A stretch of DNA of 64,000 nucleotides from Candidatus Accumulibacter similis (GTDB lineage Bacteria > Pseudomonadota > Gammaproteobacteria > Burkholderiales > Rhodocyclaceae): NCBI GenBank assembly GCA_013347225.1, contig CP054595.1:1116001-1180000 (forward strand). The letters are read 5' to 3'. Numbering within the stretch: the stretch's first letter is position 1; every line of letters starts with the position of its first letter. A program made the position numbers and the translations under genes. A model generated the notes under the pieces. It was given only the letters and a program-made list of their open reading frames with translations, had not been told where the DNA came from and did no database searches. Positions 1 through 12,548 of the stretch are shown here, one piece after another.

Positions 1-224
1 TAGGCCTGGCCGAGCGGCGAGGCGCCGCCGAGGCCGAGCAGCAGGTAGTAGCCGAGGACCGTCGGTGGCAGCACCAGCGGCAGGAGGATCGCCGCTTCGA
101 GCACCGCGCGGCCGCGCCAGGCCGACCACGCCAGCAGGCGCGCCAGCCAGACGGCCGGCGGCAGCAGCAGCAGCGCGGTGGACGCGGCGAGCTGCAAGGA
201 CAGCGAGAGCGCCAGCCAGTCCAC
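1..224 (-). CDS. modB: Molybdate ABC transporter permease ModB, N-terminal part (cut by window edge)
   Basis: Only the first 74 or so codons are present; the gene runs off the left edge. The start is read as GTG (protein begins VDWLALSLSLQL), six bases past the modA stop. Two hydrophobic segments are visible, followed by LLPLVLPPTVLGYYLL, which matches the early cytoplasmic-loop/TM region of ModB-type permeases. The position right behind modA supports molybdate (or tungstate) uptake across the inner membrane, with the ATPase ModC expected further left. The family assignment rests on a short stretch plus context. Confidence 0.75.
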   Translation of the reverse strand, partial: MDWLALSLSLQLAASTALLLLPPAVWLARLLAWSAWRGRAVLEAAILLPLVLPPTVLGYYLLLGLGGASPLGQA

Positions 225-230
225 TGCCGG

Positions 231-998
231 TCAGTCGTCTGGCAGCGCGAAACCGTGGCGCTCGAAGACGGCGCGCGCCGGCGGTTGCTGCAGGTAGTCG
301 TAGAAACGCTGCGCCTCGGCACCGGCGCGCGCCGTCAGCGCCATCCGCTGCCGCAGCGGCGGATGCCAGGCGGCCGGGATGAGTGCCGCCACGCTGCGCC
401 GGGCCAGCTCGGGCGACCGCGCCAGCGACCAGGCGACGATGCCGCCCTGTGCCGAGCCGCTGAGTGCGAACTGCGCCGCCTGGGCGACGTTCTCGCCGAA
501 CACCAACCTGCCCTGCAACCGTTCCCAGAGAGCCGCCCGTTCGAGCGCGGCGCGGGCGGCGCGGCCGTAGGGGGCATGTTCCGGGTTGGCGATCGCCAGC
601 CGCTGCAGTTTGCCGGCTGCGAGCGCGCTGGCAAGCCCGCGCAGCTCGCCATCGGCCACCACCGGCGATCCCAGCGGTACCAGCAGCGCCAGGCGGCCGA
701 TCGCGTACAGCCTGCCCTCGTCGCGCAGCAGCCCCTGCCGGGCGAGCTGCAGGATGTATTCCTCGTCGGCCGAGAGGAAGAGTTCATAGGGCGCGCCCTG
801 CGGAATCTGCCGCGCGAAGTGGCCCGACGAACCGAAGGCGAGGACGACGCGGCCGCCGCGCTCGCGCTCGAAGTTGCCGGCAATCTCGCTCAGGGCGAAC
901 TTGAGGTCGGCGGCGGCGGCGACGCTGGCCGCCGTCGCGCTGCCGGAAAGCAGCAGCAGACAGAGCAGCAGCAGGCGCTGCCAATTGCCAACCATCAT
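231..998 (-). CDS. modA: Molybdate ABC transporter substrate-binding protein ModA
   Basis: 255-residue periplasmic binding protein. It starts MMVGNWQ with a signal peptide (about residues 1-24, leucine-rich core, cut near ATAAS). The mature part opens VAAAADLKFALSEI and has the FGSSG anion-binding loop near residue 60 and the PYELFLSAD segment, all typical of ModA. Length is usual for the family. It begins five bases after the dehydrogenase stop and ends six bases before modB, so the three genes look co-transcribed. Molybdate is the likely ligand; tungstate cannot be excluded. Confidence 0.88.
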   Translation of the reverse strand: MMVGNWQRLLLLCLLLLSGSATAASVAAAADLKFALSEIAGNFERERGGRVVLAFGSSGHFARQIPQGAPYELFLSADEEYILQLARQGLLRDEGRLYAIGRLALLVPLGSPVVADGELRGLASALAAGKLQRLAIANPEHAPYGRAARAALERAALWERLQGRLVFGENVAQAAQFALSGSAQGGIVAWSLARSPELARRSVAALIPAAWHPPLRQRMALTARAGAEAQRFYDYLQQPPARAVFERHGFALPDD

Positions 999-1003
999 CG
1001 GCT

Positions 1004-1960
1004 TCAGGCCACCCGGTTCTGCGGCTCGCCGCGGGCGAACGCCTCGAGGTTGGCGGTAAGCTGGTCGGCGAGCGCCTGCATCGCCGGCTGGCTGGCCCAG
1101 GCGACATGCGGCGTCAGCAGGAAGTTCGGCAGCGCCAGCAGTTCCGTCGTCAGCAGGGGGTTGCCGGCGGTGGGCGGCTCGACGCTGAGAACATCGAAGC
1201 CGGCGCCGGCGATGCGGCCCTGCCGCAGGGCGGCGAGCAGCGCGGCCTCGTCGACGAGGCCGCCGCGGGCAGTGTTGAGCAGCAGCGCCGAGTGCTTCAT
1301 CGCCTGCAGTTCGTCGGCGCCGATCAGGTTGCGCGTCGCGGTGGTCAGCGGGCAGTGCAGCGAGATCACGTCCGCCTCGCGCAGGATCTGCGCGAACGGC
1401 GTGTAGCCCGGCCGCAGCGTCGCCGCGCCCTTGCGCTCGCTGCGCAGTACGCGCATGCCGAAAGCCTCGGCGAGGCGGGCAACGCCGCTGCCCAGGCTGC
1501 CGCTGCCGATGATCGCCAGCGTCGCGCCGAAGAGGTCGCGAATCGGATGGTCGAAGAAGCAGAACTGCTCGGCCTGCTGCCATCTGCCGGCGGCGACGGA
1601 CTGCCGGTACGCGACGAGGTTGCGCGACAGCGCCAGCAGCAGTGCGAAGACGTGCTCGGGAACCGTATGCACGGCATAGCCGCGGATGTTCGTGACGACG
1701 ATGCCGCGCGCCCGGCAGGCGTCGAGGTCCACGTTGTTGGTGCCGGTGGCGGCGACGGCGACCATCTGCAGCGCCGGCAGCGTGGCGATCAGTCCGGCGT
1801 CGAGCTGCAGCTTGTTGATGATGGCGATGGTGGCGTCCGCCAGTCGTTCGGCGACCTCCGCCTGCCGCGTGCAGGGATGCTCCAGCCAGTGATGCGGGAA
1901 CGCCGGCCGGCGGACATCGGCGACGATCGACTCGCGCTCGAGATAGACGATGCGGTGCAT
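1004..1960 (-). CDS. D-2-hydroxyacid dehydrogenase (glycerate dehydrogenase / hydroxypyruvate reductase-like)
   Basis: 318 residues. The protein shows the Rossmann motif GSGSLGSGVARL near residue 152, the NTARGGLVDE segment after it, and an HVAWAS segment near the C-terminus carrying the catalytic His, as in NAD(P)H-dependent D-2-hydroxyacid dehydrogenases. TGTNNVD near residue 92 is the substrate-side signature. It resembles the HprA/glycerate dehydrogenase branch, which interconverts hydroxypyruvate and D-glycerate, but the sequence alone does not settle the substrate. It is packed between a half aldehyde dehydrogenase (3-base gap) and modA (5-base gap), at the tail of the DabA gene train. 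Confidence 0.85.
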   Translation of the reverse strand: MHRIVYLERESIVADVRRPAFPHHWLEHPCTRQAEVAERLADATIAIINKLQLDAGLIATLPALQMVAVAATGTNNVDLDACRARGIVVTNIRGYAVHTVPEHVFALLLALSRNLVAYRQSVAAGRWQQAEQFCFFDHPIRDLFGATLAIIGSGSLGSGVARLAEAFGMRVLRSERKGAATLRPGYTPFAQILREADVISLHCPLTTATRNLIGADELQAMKHSALLLNTARGGLVDEAALLAALRQGRIAGAGFDVLSVEPPTAGNPLLTTELLALPNFLLTPHVAWASQPAMQALADQLTANLEAFARGEPQNRVA

Positions 1961-1963
1961 GGC

Positions 1964-2665
1964 TCAGTCCGCGAGCTGCCGGCCGTGGCGGCCGGCGATC
2001 TCGGCGACTCGCTTTGCCAGCTCCGGTTCGCCGGCAAACAGCAGCCGGCCGAGCGCAGGCGCCGCACAAAGACCTTCGATCGCCTCCAGGTCGCCATGCA
2101 GGACGTTGAAGGCGCCAGCCGGAAAGCCGCTCTGCGCCATCAGTTCGGCCAGCGCGACGGCGGCCGACGGGGCTTTCGGACTTGGTTTGGCGACCACGGT
2201 CGAGCCGGCCAGCAGTGTCGGGACGGCGCGCTGCAGCAGGCCCGCCAGCGGCGCCCGGTCGTCGCAGACGATGGCGACGACACCCCCGTCGCTGGCCAGC
2301 GTCGCTGCGTCGGCGGCGCGCAGCAGGCGCAGCGCCGCCTCCACCTCGGCCGCAGCGGCAGCTTCTTCCTGGCCGCTTTCTTCGGCGATCAGGCCGGCAA
2401 AATGGCTGCCGTATCCGGCCAGCGCATCGGCGAGTGTCGCCAGCAGGCGCGCGCGCTCACCGACGGCCAGCGACCGCCATGCCGGCAGCGCCGCGGTGGC
2501 GGCGTCGACGGCCGTCGCCGCCTGGCCGGCGCCGCACAGCGGCGTCCGCCGCCGGATCAGGCCGCTGCGCGGGTCGCGGACGTCGAAGAACGCGGGCGCC
2601 ATGGTCAGGAAGGCATGGCCGTTGATCCACAAGGGTACGGCCAGGATGTCGTCGGTGTCTTTCAT
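1964..2665 (-). CDS. Truncated aldehyde dehydrogenase family protein (N-terminal half only)
   Basis: 233 residues, against about 480 for a full aldehyde dehydrogenase. The visible part is the first half of the cofactor-binding domain: a WINGHAF-like opening, the AALPAWRSL...RARLLATLADAL helix region, and LLAGSTVVAKPSPKAPSAA, which carries the Lys/Pro NAD-binding signature. The protein ends shortly after a degenerate FAGE segment, just before the catalytic Glu and Cys would appear, so aldehyde oxidation is not expected. The frame is intact and tightly packed with its neighbours, so it may be a functional nucleotide-binding remnant and not a recent break. No C-terminal half was seen downstream. 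Confidence 0.75.
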   Translation of the reverse strand: MKDTDDILAVPLWINGHAFLTMAPAFFDVRDPRSGLIRRRTPLCGAGQAATAVDAATAALPAWRSLAVGERARLLATLADALAGYGSHFAGLIAEESGQEEAAAAAEVEAALRLLRAADAATLASDGGVVAIVCDDRAPLAGLLQRAVPTLLAGSTVVAKPSPKAPSAAVALAELMAQSGFPAGAFNVLHGDLEAIEGLCAAPALGRLLFAGEPELAKRVAEIAGRHGRQLAD

Positions 2666-2719
2666 CAGGTTCCTCGCAAAGATCGGTGGGGTGGCTGTCG
2701 CGCGTCGGGAAACTGCGGC

Positions 2720-4216
2720 TCAGAGACCGGCAAGTGCCGTCACCCAGGCCTCCGCGGCTGGTCGCAACAGCTCGAGGAGCGGCATCGGGTACACACCGAT
2801 GCCGAGCACCAGCGCCGCCGGCACGAGCAGCAGCGCCATTTCTCGCGGCAGCAGATCGTCGGCGGCAGCCACTTCCGCTCCTTTCGCTGGCCCGAAGAAA
2901 GCCTGCCGGAACGGCGACAGGAAAGCGGCGGCGGCGAGCACCATGCCGAACAGCGCTGCGAGGCCGGCGCCGGTATGGTCATGCAGCGCAGCGACGATGA
3001 TCAGCAGCTCGCCCGGAAAGCCGCTGGTGCCAGGCAGGCCGATGCCGGCGAGGCCGAAGAGCAGGAAGAAGGCGCCGAGTCGGGGCATGCTGCGCAGGGC
3101 GCCGCCGAGTTGCGCGACGTCGGTCGATCCGGTGCGCCGCTGCAGGAACGACAGGACCAGGAAGGCGCCGCCACCGGCGAGGCTGAAGTTGAGCAACTGC
3201 AGGAGGACTCCCTGCAGTCCGTACACCGAGAACGACGCCAGGCCGAGCAGCACCAGACCGACGTGCGCCAGACTCGAGTAGGCGAGCATGCCGCGCAGAT
3301 TGCTGTGCACCAGCGCGGCGACACCGCCATAGAGGATCGCCACGGTGCCGAATCCGGCGAGCAGCCAGTGCAGCTCGCGGGCGGCGATCGGCGCCAGCGG
3401 GATCGCCAGGCGGATCAGGCCGTAGGCGCCGAGTTTCAGTCCGACGAGGACGCCGGTCACCGCCACCGGCGCGCTGATCGCCAGCGGCGGCAGCCAGGTG
3501 TGCAGCGGCACCAGTGGCACCTTGGCGCCAAGGCCGAGCAGCAGGAGCAGGAAGACGAGGTACTGTCGTTGCTCCGGCAGTGGCCTGGCGAGCAGCGTCG
3601 GCAGGTCGAACACCGGGGCAGCGCCGCCGGCGGGCGGCAAGGCGAGTGCCAGGAAGCCGAAGAGCAGCGGCACCCCACCCGCCAGCATGACGAGGAAATA
3701 GCGGACGGCAGCGCCCTGACGGCCCGTCCCGATGCCCCACTGGCTGACGAGGAAGTAGAGCGGCGGCAGGGTGAATTCCCAGCAGAAGAAGAACAGGATC
3801 GTGTCGAGGGCACAGAAGACGCCAAGTGTTGCCGCTTCGAGGAGCAGCAGCAGGGCGAAGTGGAAGCCCGGCGAGAGAGGTGACGCGGCGGCCGTCACGC
3901 GCCACCCGGCGACGATGGCGCCACAGAAGAGCAACGCCGTTGCCGGCAGGAAGAGCAGCGACAGCCCGTCGACGCCGACCCGGTAGGCGATGCCGAGGTC
4001 GACGATCCAGTCGACAGATTCGCACAACTGGAAGCCGGGATCGGCGCCATCGAAGACGCCGACGATCAGCAGCGAGCAGAACAGCGTCAGCAGGCCGCTG
4101 CCGAGAGCGATGTGCTGCGCCAGCGGCGCCCGCCGCAGCAGCGCGCAGCCCAGCGCGCCGAGCAGCGGCAGCGCCAGCAGGGCGCTCAACAGCGGCCAGT
4201 GGACGATCTCATTCAT
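2720..4216 (-). CDS. NuoM-like antiporter subunit (proton-conducting membrane transporter)
   Basis: 498 residues, many hydrophobic helices, PF00361 family (NuoL/M/N, Mrp antiporters). Start ATG at 4216 (MNEIVHWPLLSALL), overlapping the stop of the upstream gene by 8 bases. The channel residues of NuoM are present: Glu in FFCWEFTLPPLYF, Lys in LGAKVPLVPLHTWLP, and a second Lys in LVGLKLGAYGLIR. It is thus likely competent for proton (or cation) movement. It belongs to the DabA cluster, and no genes for peripheral complex I subunits (NuoB-I) are nearby, so a role in respiratory complex I is unlikely. Confidence 0.85.
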   Translation of the reverse strand: MNEIVHWPLLSALLALPLLGALGCALLRRAPLAQHIALGSGLLTLFCSLLIVGVFDGADPGFQLCESVDWIVDLGIAYRVGVDGLSLLFLPATALLFCGAIVAGWRVTAAASPLSPGFHFALLLLLEAATLGVFCALDTILFFFCWEFTLPPLYFLVSQWGIGTGRQGAAVRYFLVMLAGGVPLLFGFLALALPPAGGAAPVFDLPTLLARPLPEQRQYLVFLLLLLGLGAKVPLVPLHTWLPPLAISAPVAVTGVLVGLKLGAYGLIRLAIPLAPIAARELHWLLAGFGTVAILYGGVAALVHSNLRGMLAYSSLAHVGLVLLGLASFSVYGLQGVLLQLLNFSLAGGGAFLVLSFLQRRTGSTDVAQLGGALRSMPRLGAFFLLFGLAGIGLPGTSGFPGELLIIVAALHDHTGAGLAALFGMVLAAAAFLSPFRQAFFGPAKGAEVAAADDLLPREMALLLVPAALVLGIGVYPMPLLELLRPAAEAWVTALAGL

Positions 4217-5711
4217 GCCGGACGAAGTACTCTGCCAGTGCCGCGGTCGCACTGTCGGTCAGTTCGAGCCAGGGTTGCGGGTAGAAGCCGGCGGCGAGCA
4301 GCACGAGCAGCGTGGCGCCGCCAACGAAGTACTCCATGCGGCTGGTGCGGGCGATGCGCGACGCCGGCAGGTCGCGCGGCCGCGGCGCGAGGAAGGCGCG
4401 CTGGAAAGCCCAGAGCAGGAAGCCGGCGGCGGCGACGTTGCCGAGCGCTGTGGCGATCGTCGGCAGGGCGCCGAAGGTCTCGATCGAAGCCTCGAGTACC
4501 AGATGCACGGCATCGAAGCCCGGTGTTCCCGGCATGCCGAGGATCGCCAGGCCACCGATCAGGAAAGCGATGGTGATGAAGGGGATGCGGTCGAAGAGGC
4601 CGCCGAGCCGGGCCAACTCGGTCGTGCCGGTGCGGCGGTACACGTAGCCGATCATCAGCAGCATCAGCGTCACCGCCAGGCCGAAGTTGACCGCCAGCAG
4701 CAGTGCGCCCTGCAATCCCGCGGGGTGCAGCGTGAACAGGCCGATGATGATCAGGCTGGTGTGGCTGACGACGGCAAAGGCCATCAGCCGGCGCAGATTG
4801 ATCTGGCGAAAGGCGAGGATGGCGGCGAAGAAGACGCCGACCATGGCGAAGGCGACGACGTAGGTCTGCCAGATCATCACCGCCTCGGCGGTCAGCGGCA
4901 GCAGGAAGCGGGCCATGCCGTAAATGCCGACCTTGACGCCGAGGAGCAGCACCGGGCCGACGGCGATCAGGCCGTAGCCCGCCGAGTTGGGGAGCCAGCC
5001 GTGCAGCGGGAACAGTGGCGTGCGGATGGCGAGGCCGTAGAACAGCAGGTAGAAGGCCACCGACTGGTACTTGCCGATCTGCGGTGTCTGCAGCAGGTCG
5101 AAGAGGTCGAAACTCCAGTGTCCGCCAAGCACGTCGACGTGGCTCCAGACGAGAACGACCGCACCGGCGACGAACAGGCCGCAGCCGAAGAACTGATACT
5201 GCAGGAAGCGCGACAGGGCGAGGTTCTCCTCGCTGGCCGAGGCCCAGCGCCAGAGCAGGTAGGCGACCAGCGCCAGTTGGACCGCCGAGGCGGCGGCAAA
5301 CCACAACAGGTTCATCGTCGTCAGCATCGTCATCTGCGCGCTTTCGATGAGCAGCAGTACGCTGAGCAGGTGCACCGGCGAGATCTGCTGCCGCGCCATG
5401 CCGTAGAACGAGAGCAGGACGCCGAGCAGGGCGGTGAGCAGGATGAACAGCACGCTGATGCCGTCGGCGGCGGCGTGATAGGCCAGCAGGTCGAAGCGTT
5501 CGGCGAACTGCATGGCGTTGCTTGAAACATCGATGCGGGCATGCAGGTCGATGGCGACGACCAGTTCGCCGATTGCGAACAGGCGACCGAGGATCAGCGC
5601 CAGATCCTGCTCGCGCATCACCAGCAGCAGCAGGCCGCTGGCCAGTGGCAGCCATTGCAGCGTCGCCAGCGGCGGGTAGCCGGCCTGCGTTGCCCAGAAG
5701 ATCTCGCTCAC
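4209..5711 (-). CDS. Divergent NuoM/NuoN-like antiporter subunit
   Basis: 500 residues, polytopic, PF00361 family by its central PLHGWLP motif and general layout. It departs from consensus where NuoM carries its TM5 glutamate: the segment reads LLWFAAASAVQLAL with no acid. The TM7 lysine motif reads AIRTPLFPLHGWLP (Arg for Lys). The later Lys in LLGVKVGIYGM is kept. It overlaps both neighbours (8 bases with the downstream NuoM-like gene, 4 bases with dabB), implying coupled translation. It may be a structural or modified antiporter module. Function is inferred from family and context. Confidence 0.8.
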   Translation of the reverse strand: MSEIFWATQAGYPPLATLQWLPLASGLLLLVMREQDLALILGRLFAIGELVVAIDLHARIDVSSNAMQFAERFDLLAYHAAADGISVLFILLTALLGVLLSFYGMARQQISPVHLLSVLLLIESAQMTMLTTMNLLWFAAASAVQLALVAYLLWRWASASEENLALSRFLQYQFFGCGLFVAGAVVLVWSHVDVLGGHWSFDLFDLLQTPQIGKYQSVAFYLLFYGLAIRTPLFPLHGWLPNSAGYGLIAVGPVLLLGVKVGIYGMARFLLPLTAEAVMIWQTYVVAFAMVGVFFAAILAFRQINLRRLMAFAVVSHTSLIIIGLFTLHPAGLQGALLLAVNFGLAVTLMLLMIGYVYRRTGTTELARLGGLFDRIPFITIAFLIGGLAILGMPGTPGFDAVHLVLEASIETFGALPTIATALGNVAAAGFLLWAFQRAFLAPRPRDLPASRIARTSRMEYFVGGATLLVLLAAGFYPQPWLELTDSATAALAEYFVRHE

Positions 5712-7254
5712 AGGATCACCACGAAGGTCGCCATGACCATCAGCATCAGGTAGCGCGGCTGTTCGAGCAGTGCTTCGATGGCATCGGCGTAATGCCCGAT
5801 CTGCCGCAGATGCCTGCCCAGCGTGCCGCCGTCACCGAGCAGCAGACGGTCCTCGAGCGCCTGCAGGCGATTGGCGAATGCGAACAGTGCACGGCCGGCC
5901 AGACCGTGGCCGCGAATCAGGTCGTCGCCGGCGATGCCACTTCCCGCACGCTCGTCGTCGCGCGGCGCGCCGAGCAGTGGATCGATGAACCGCTCGTCGA
6001 GTGCGCGCACGTCCCTGCCGAGCGCGAGGGTCGGGCGCGTCAGCAGGCTGTTGGCCAGCGGCTCGATCCAGAAGCGCTGCAGGGCCGCCGTGTAAGCCCA
6101 GCGCCAGTTCGCCAGCCAGCGCGGCAGCGGTCGTGCCGGTTGCCGCACGAGGTGCATGTAGGCCGGAGCGAGCAGGAACTGGTAGGCGCGCCAGCTGGCA
6201 TGCAGCCCGGCGTGGCAGGCTGCGAGCGAGAACAGTCCGAGACCACAGCAGAGGACCATCAGACCGACCTGGGTCACGGTTGCGAATACCAGCGCCGACT
6301 TGACGTCGCTCTGCACCAGCCCGCAGAGGCTGCCGTAGGCTGCGGTCAGCAGTCCGATCACAGCCAGCAGCGCCATCAGGTCGGGCACCTGCAGCAACAG
6401 GCCCTGCAGTCGGCACAGGAGGTAGACCCCGGCATGTACCAGCAGCGAGCCGTAGAACAGCGCCGATGACGGTGTCGGGCCTTCGAGGGCGCGGCCGATC
6501 CACGGCGTGAACGGCAACTGCGCCGACTTGACCAGCGCCGCGACGACGAAACCGGCTGCCAACAGGCGTATCGTCACCTTTCCCATGCTGCCGTCACCGG
6601 CCAGCCAGGTCCACTCGAGGGTGCCCACCGACCACACCGCGAGACCGATGCCGAGCATGAACCCGGCGTCGCCGATGCGGTTGGTGATGAAGGCATAGAG
6701 GGCGTTGCGGGTCGCCGGCGGGCGTTCCCAGGCGTAGCCGATGAGCAGCCACGAGCTGAAACCGGCGAGTTCCCAGCCGACGAAGCAGAGGACCGCATTG
6801 CCGGCGAGGACGATCAGCAGCATGCCGGCGAGGAACAGGCAGAGGCCGAGGAAGAAGCGCTGGAAGCCGCTTTCCCGGTGCAGGTAGGTGGCCGAGAAGC
6901 GGATCGTGATCCAGCTGATCAGCGTCACCAGCGTCGCCGCCGGCAGGCTGTAGGCGTCGAGGACGAAGGACAGGCGAACCGGCACCGCGCCGATGCGCAG
7001 CCAGTCGCCGAAGGCGAGATGCGTCGGCAACTCGCCGCCAAGGGCGGCGAGATCGAGCAGCACGAGCAGCAGCAGCGCGGCCAGTGTGGCGCCGCCGGCG
7101 ATGCCGGCGGTGAACGGCTCGCCGGCATCGCCACCGCCGCGGCGCAGCAACAGCCGCAGGCTGAGCAGCAGCGCCGCCAGCAGGGGCAGCAGCGGCACCA
7201 GCCAGAGGACGGTACTGACCGCGGCGAGGGGCGCGAAAAGGGTGTCGAATGGAC

Positions 7255-7258
<4 letters not shown>
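5708..7258 (-). CDS. dabB: NuoL-like subunit, probable DabB of an inorganic-carbon transporter
   Basis: 516 residues, polytopic, clearly NuoL/MrpA type: GWELAGFSSWLLIGYAWERP carries the conserved TM5 Glu, LVKSAQLPFTPWI the TM7 Lys, and SLLVHAGVYL the conserved His. It lacks the long C-terminal lateral helix of true NuoL (about 613 residues). The start (ATG at 7258, MSPFDTLF) overlaps the dabA stop as ATGA. In characterised DAB systems, the gene next to dabA is a NuoL-like DabB that couples ion flow to CO2 hydration. The same pairing here supports that role; the symbol is assigned from context. Confidence 0.82.
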
Positions 7259-10431
<3,173 letters not shown>

Positions 10432-10437
10432 TGTCAC

Positions 10438-11910
10438 TCAGGCGCCAAAGCCCGCTGCCAGCCTGGCGAGCGAAGACGCCATCAGCTGCAGCAGCGGTTG
10501 CGGATGGACACCGATGCCGACGACGCCCGCCGTCAGCAGCCACGCAGCCGCGCACTCGACCCGACCGAGGTCGGCGAACCAGGCCACGCCGGCTAGTGTG
10601 GCGGCCATCGCCCGCTCGGGGCCGGTGGACAGGCAGCGGACCGCCCGCAGCGCACAGGCGGCGGCGACCACCATCGCTGCCGAAAGCAGCAGCAGCCAGC
10701 CGCCCCAGCGGCCGTAGGCGCCGATCAGGACCTGCAACTCGGCGACGAAGCCCGCGCTCCCCGGCAAGCCGACCGCAGCCAGCAGGGCGAAGACGATGAA
10801 GGTGGCGAAGCGGGGCGCGATCCGGTTCAGCGAGCCGTAGGTCGCCAGGTCACGGCTGTGCGTCCGCTCGTAGAGCAGACCGATGAGCAGGAACAGCAGG
10901 CCGGCGGTCAGGCCATGGGCGACCATCTGCGTCAGCGCGCCGCTGAGGCCGGCCGGGTTGAGGGCAGCAATGCCGAGCAGCACGACGCCCATGTGCGAGA
11001 TCGACGAGTAGGCGATCATCGCCTTCAGGTCGGTCTGCCGCCAGGCGAGGACGGCGCCATAGACCAGGCTCAGGAGTGCCAGGAAAGCCAGCCAGTCCTG
11101 CAGCGCGAGCGCCGCCGCCGGCAGCGTGGCGACGGCGCGGATCAGTCCATAGGCGCCCATCTTGAGCAGGATTCCCGAGAGCAGGATGGAAATCGGACTG
11201 GGCGCCTCGACGTGCGCCAGCGGCAGCCAGCCGTGCAGTGGAACGATCGGCATCTTGACGCCGAAGCCGAGAAGCAGGCCGAGAAACACCAGCACCTGCG
11301 TGCGCACCGGCAACTGTGCGCCGCCGGCCGCCATGTCGGCCATGGCGAAGCTGTGGCCGGGTGCGACGTCATAGAGCAGGAGCAGGGCGATCAGCATGAA
11401 CACCGATCCGCCCAGCGTGTAGAGGACGAAGTTGAGCGCTGCTCGATGACGATTCGCGCCACCGAGGCGGTCGATGAGGAAGAAGAGGGGGATCAGCGTC
11501 AGTTCCCAGCAGACGTAGAACAGTGACCAGTCACGGGCGCTGAAGACGATCAGCAGCGCCGTCTCGAGGATCAGGAGGAGCGAGAAATACAGCTTGGCGC
11601 CACTGCGGATGCTGGTCGAGGAAAAGATGGCGACGAAGCAGAGCAGCGTCGCCAGCAGGATCATCGGCAGCGAGATGCCGTCGACCCCGAGCGCCAGATG
11701 CGAGCCGACGCGCGGATTCCATGGCCGCGTCTCGAAGAACTGGATGTCGGCCGTCGTCGCGTCGAAGCTCGCCAGCAGCAGACCGGCGCACAGCATCGTC
11801 GCAGCTGCGACGGCGCTCGCCAGGTGTCGCATCAGGTCGAAGCTGCGATTCGGCAGCAGGGCCACCAGGGCGGCACCGAGCAGCGGCAGCAGCAACAGTG
11901 CCTTCAGCAT
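10438..11910 (-). CDS. NuoM-like antiporter subunit, first gene of the DabA cluster
   Basis: 490 residues, polytopic, PF00361 family. Consensus residues are all present: Glu in FYVCWELTLIPLFFLI, Lys in GFGVKMPIVPLHGWLP, AHVEAPSPISILLSG, and Lys in LLKMGAYGLIRA. This is the most NuoM-like of the set. Its stop directly precedes dabA (which begins at the next base if GTG is used). As the first gene of the train it should carry the operon promoter upstream; a weak -10-like CATAAT is readable on the minus strand near 11979, but no convincing -35 was found. Confidence 0.87.
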   Translation of the reverse strand: MLKALLLLPLLGAALVALLPNRSFDLMRHLASAVAAATMLCAGLLLASFDATTADIQFFETRPWNPRVGSHLALGVDGISLPMILLATLLCFVAIFSSTSIRSGAKLYFSLLLILETALLIVFSARDWSLFYVCWELTLIPLFFLIDRLGGANRHRAALNFVLYTLGGSVFMLIALLLLYDVAPGHSFAMADMAAGGAQLPVRTQVLVFLGLLLGFGVKMPIVPLHGWLPLAHVEAPSPISILLSGILLKMGAYGLIRAVATLPAAALALQDWLAFLALLSLVYGAVLAWRQTDLKAMIAYSSISHMGVVLLGIAALNPAGLSGALTQMVAHGLTAGLLFLLIGLLYERTHSRDLATYGSLNRIAPRFATFIVFALLAAVGLPGSAGFVAELQVLIGAYGRWGGWLLLLSAAMVVAAACALRAVRCLSTGPERAMAATLAGVAWFADLGRVECAAAWLLTAGVVGIGVHPQPLLQLMASSLARLAAGFGA

Positions 11911-12143
11911 GGCCGGGCCACGGCTGGACGCAGCGCGTCCGCCCCCCTCGATAGTCTTCTCCGCATGCGGTGATTATGCCAGCATTGGTCGCCGCTGCAG
12001 CCTGTGGCCGCATCCCGTGGCCCCAGCGCAGGCGCCCGTGTGGCTGCTGCACCGCCTGGCGCTTGATTTTCTCGCTTCCTTCGACGACGATTGTGCCGGC
12101 ACGGGCTGCCGTCAGGGACCCGCCGTGTCACCGAGGGTTTCAG
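11911..12143. promoter_or_regulatory. Divergent intergenic region between the DabA cluster and acyP
   Basis: 233 bases without a credible gene. It must hold the promoters for the DabA train (minus) and acyP (plus). A perfect 6-bp inverted repeat with a 3-base loop (GGACGC AGC GCGTCC) lies at 11926-11940, in the untranslated leader of the first NuoM-like gene. A minus-strand CATAAT near 11979 could be a -10 box. No LysR-type T-N11-A pair could be picked with confidence. Confidence 0.4.
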
Positions 12144-12437
12144 ATGAGTCGAACGATCTGCCGCCAGTTGTCCATCCGGGGCCGTGTCCAGGGCGTCGGC
12201 TACCGCTGGTCGCTTTGTGCCGAAGCGGATCGCCTCGGTCTTTCCGGGTGGGTTCGCAATCGCCGCGACGGCAGCGTCGAAGCACTCGTCAGCGGTCCGG
12301 TCGAAGCGGTCGAAGCGCTGCTGCTGTGGGCGCACCGCGGGCCGTCGATGGCGCGCGTCGACAGCGTCGTCTGCAGCGAGGGCAATGCTGCAGAGATCGG
12401 CACGCGGACGGGTTTCGCGCAGATTGCCACCCGCTGA
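12144..12437 (+). CDS. acyP: Acylphosphatase
   Basis: 97 residues, cytoplasmic. It has the acylphosphatase signature [18 protein letters not shown] (residues 11-28, with the phosphate-binding loop and catalytic Arg) and [17 protein letters not shown] (residues 35-51, with the catalytic Asn). The enzyme hydrolyses acyl-phosphates such as carbamoyl- or 1,3-bisphosphoglycerate. Length is normal (about 90-100). Start ATG at 12144 is chosen because the family domain begins within ten residues. It stands alone on the plus strand ahead of a broken peroxidase gene. Confidence 0.92.
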   Translation: MSRTICRQLSIRGRVQGVGYRWSLCAEADRLGLSGWVRNRRDGSVEALVSGPVEAVEALLLWAHRGPSMARVDSVVCSEGNAAEIGTRTGFAQIATR

Positions 12438-12548
12438 GCCGGCGTGACGAGCAAGCGCACGAACTCGGCGAAACCACCCGGGAGACGTCCGCACTGCTCT
12501 GCTGGGAGCGCTTGCCAAATGGAACTGCTGCCGCGATGAAAACGGCCG

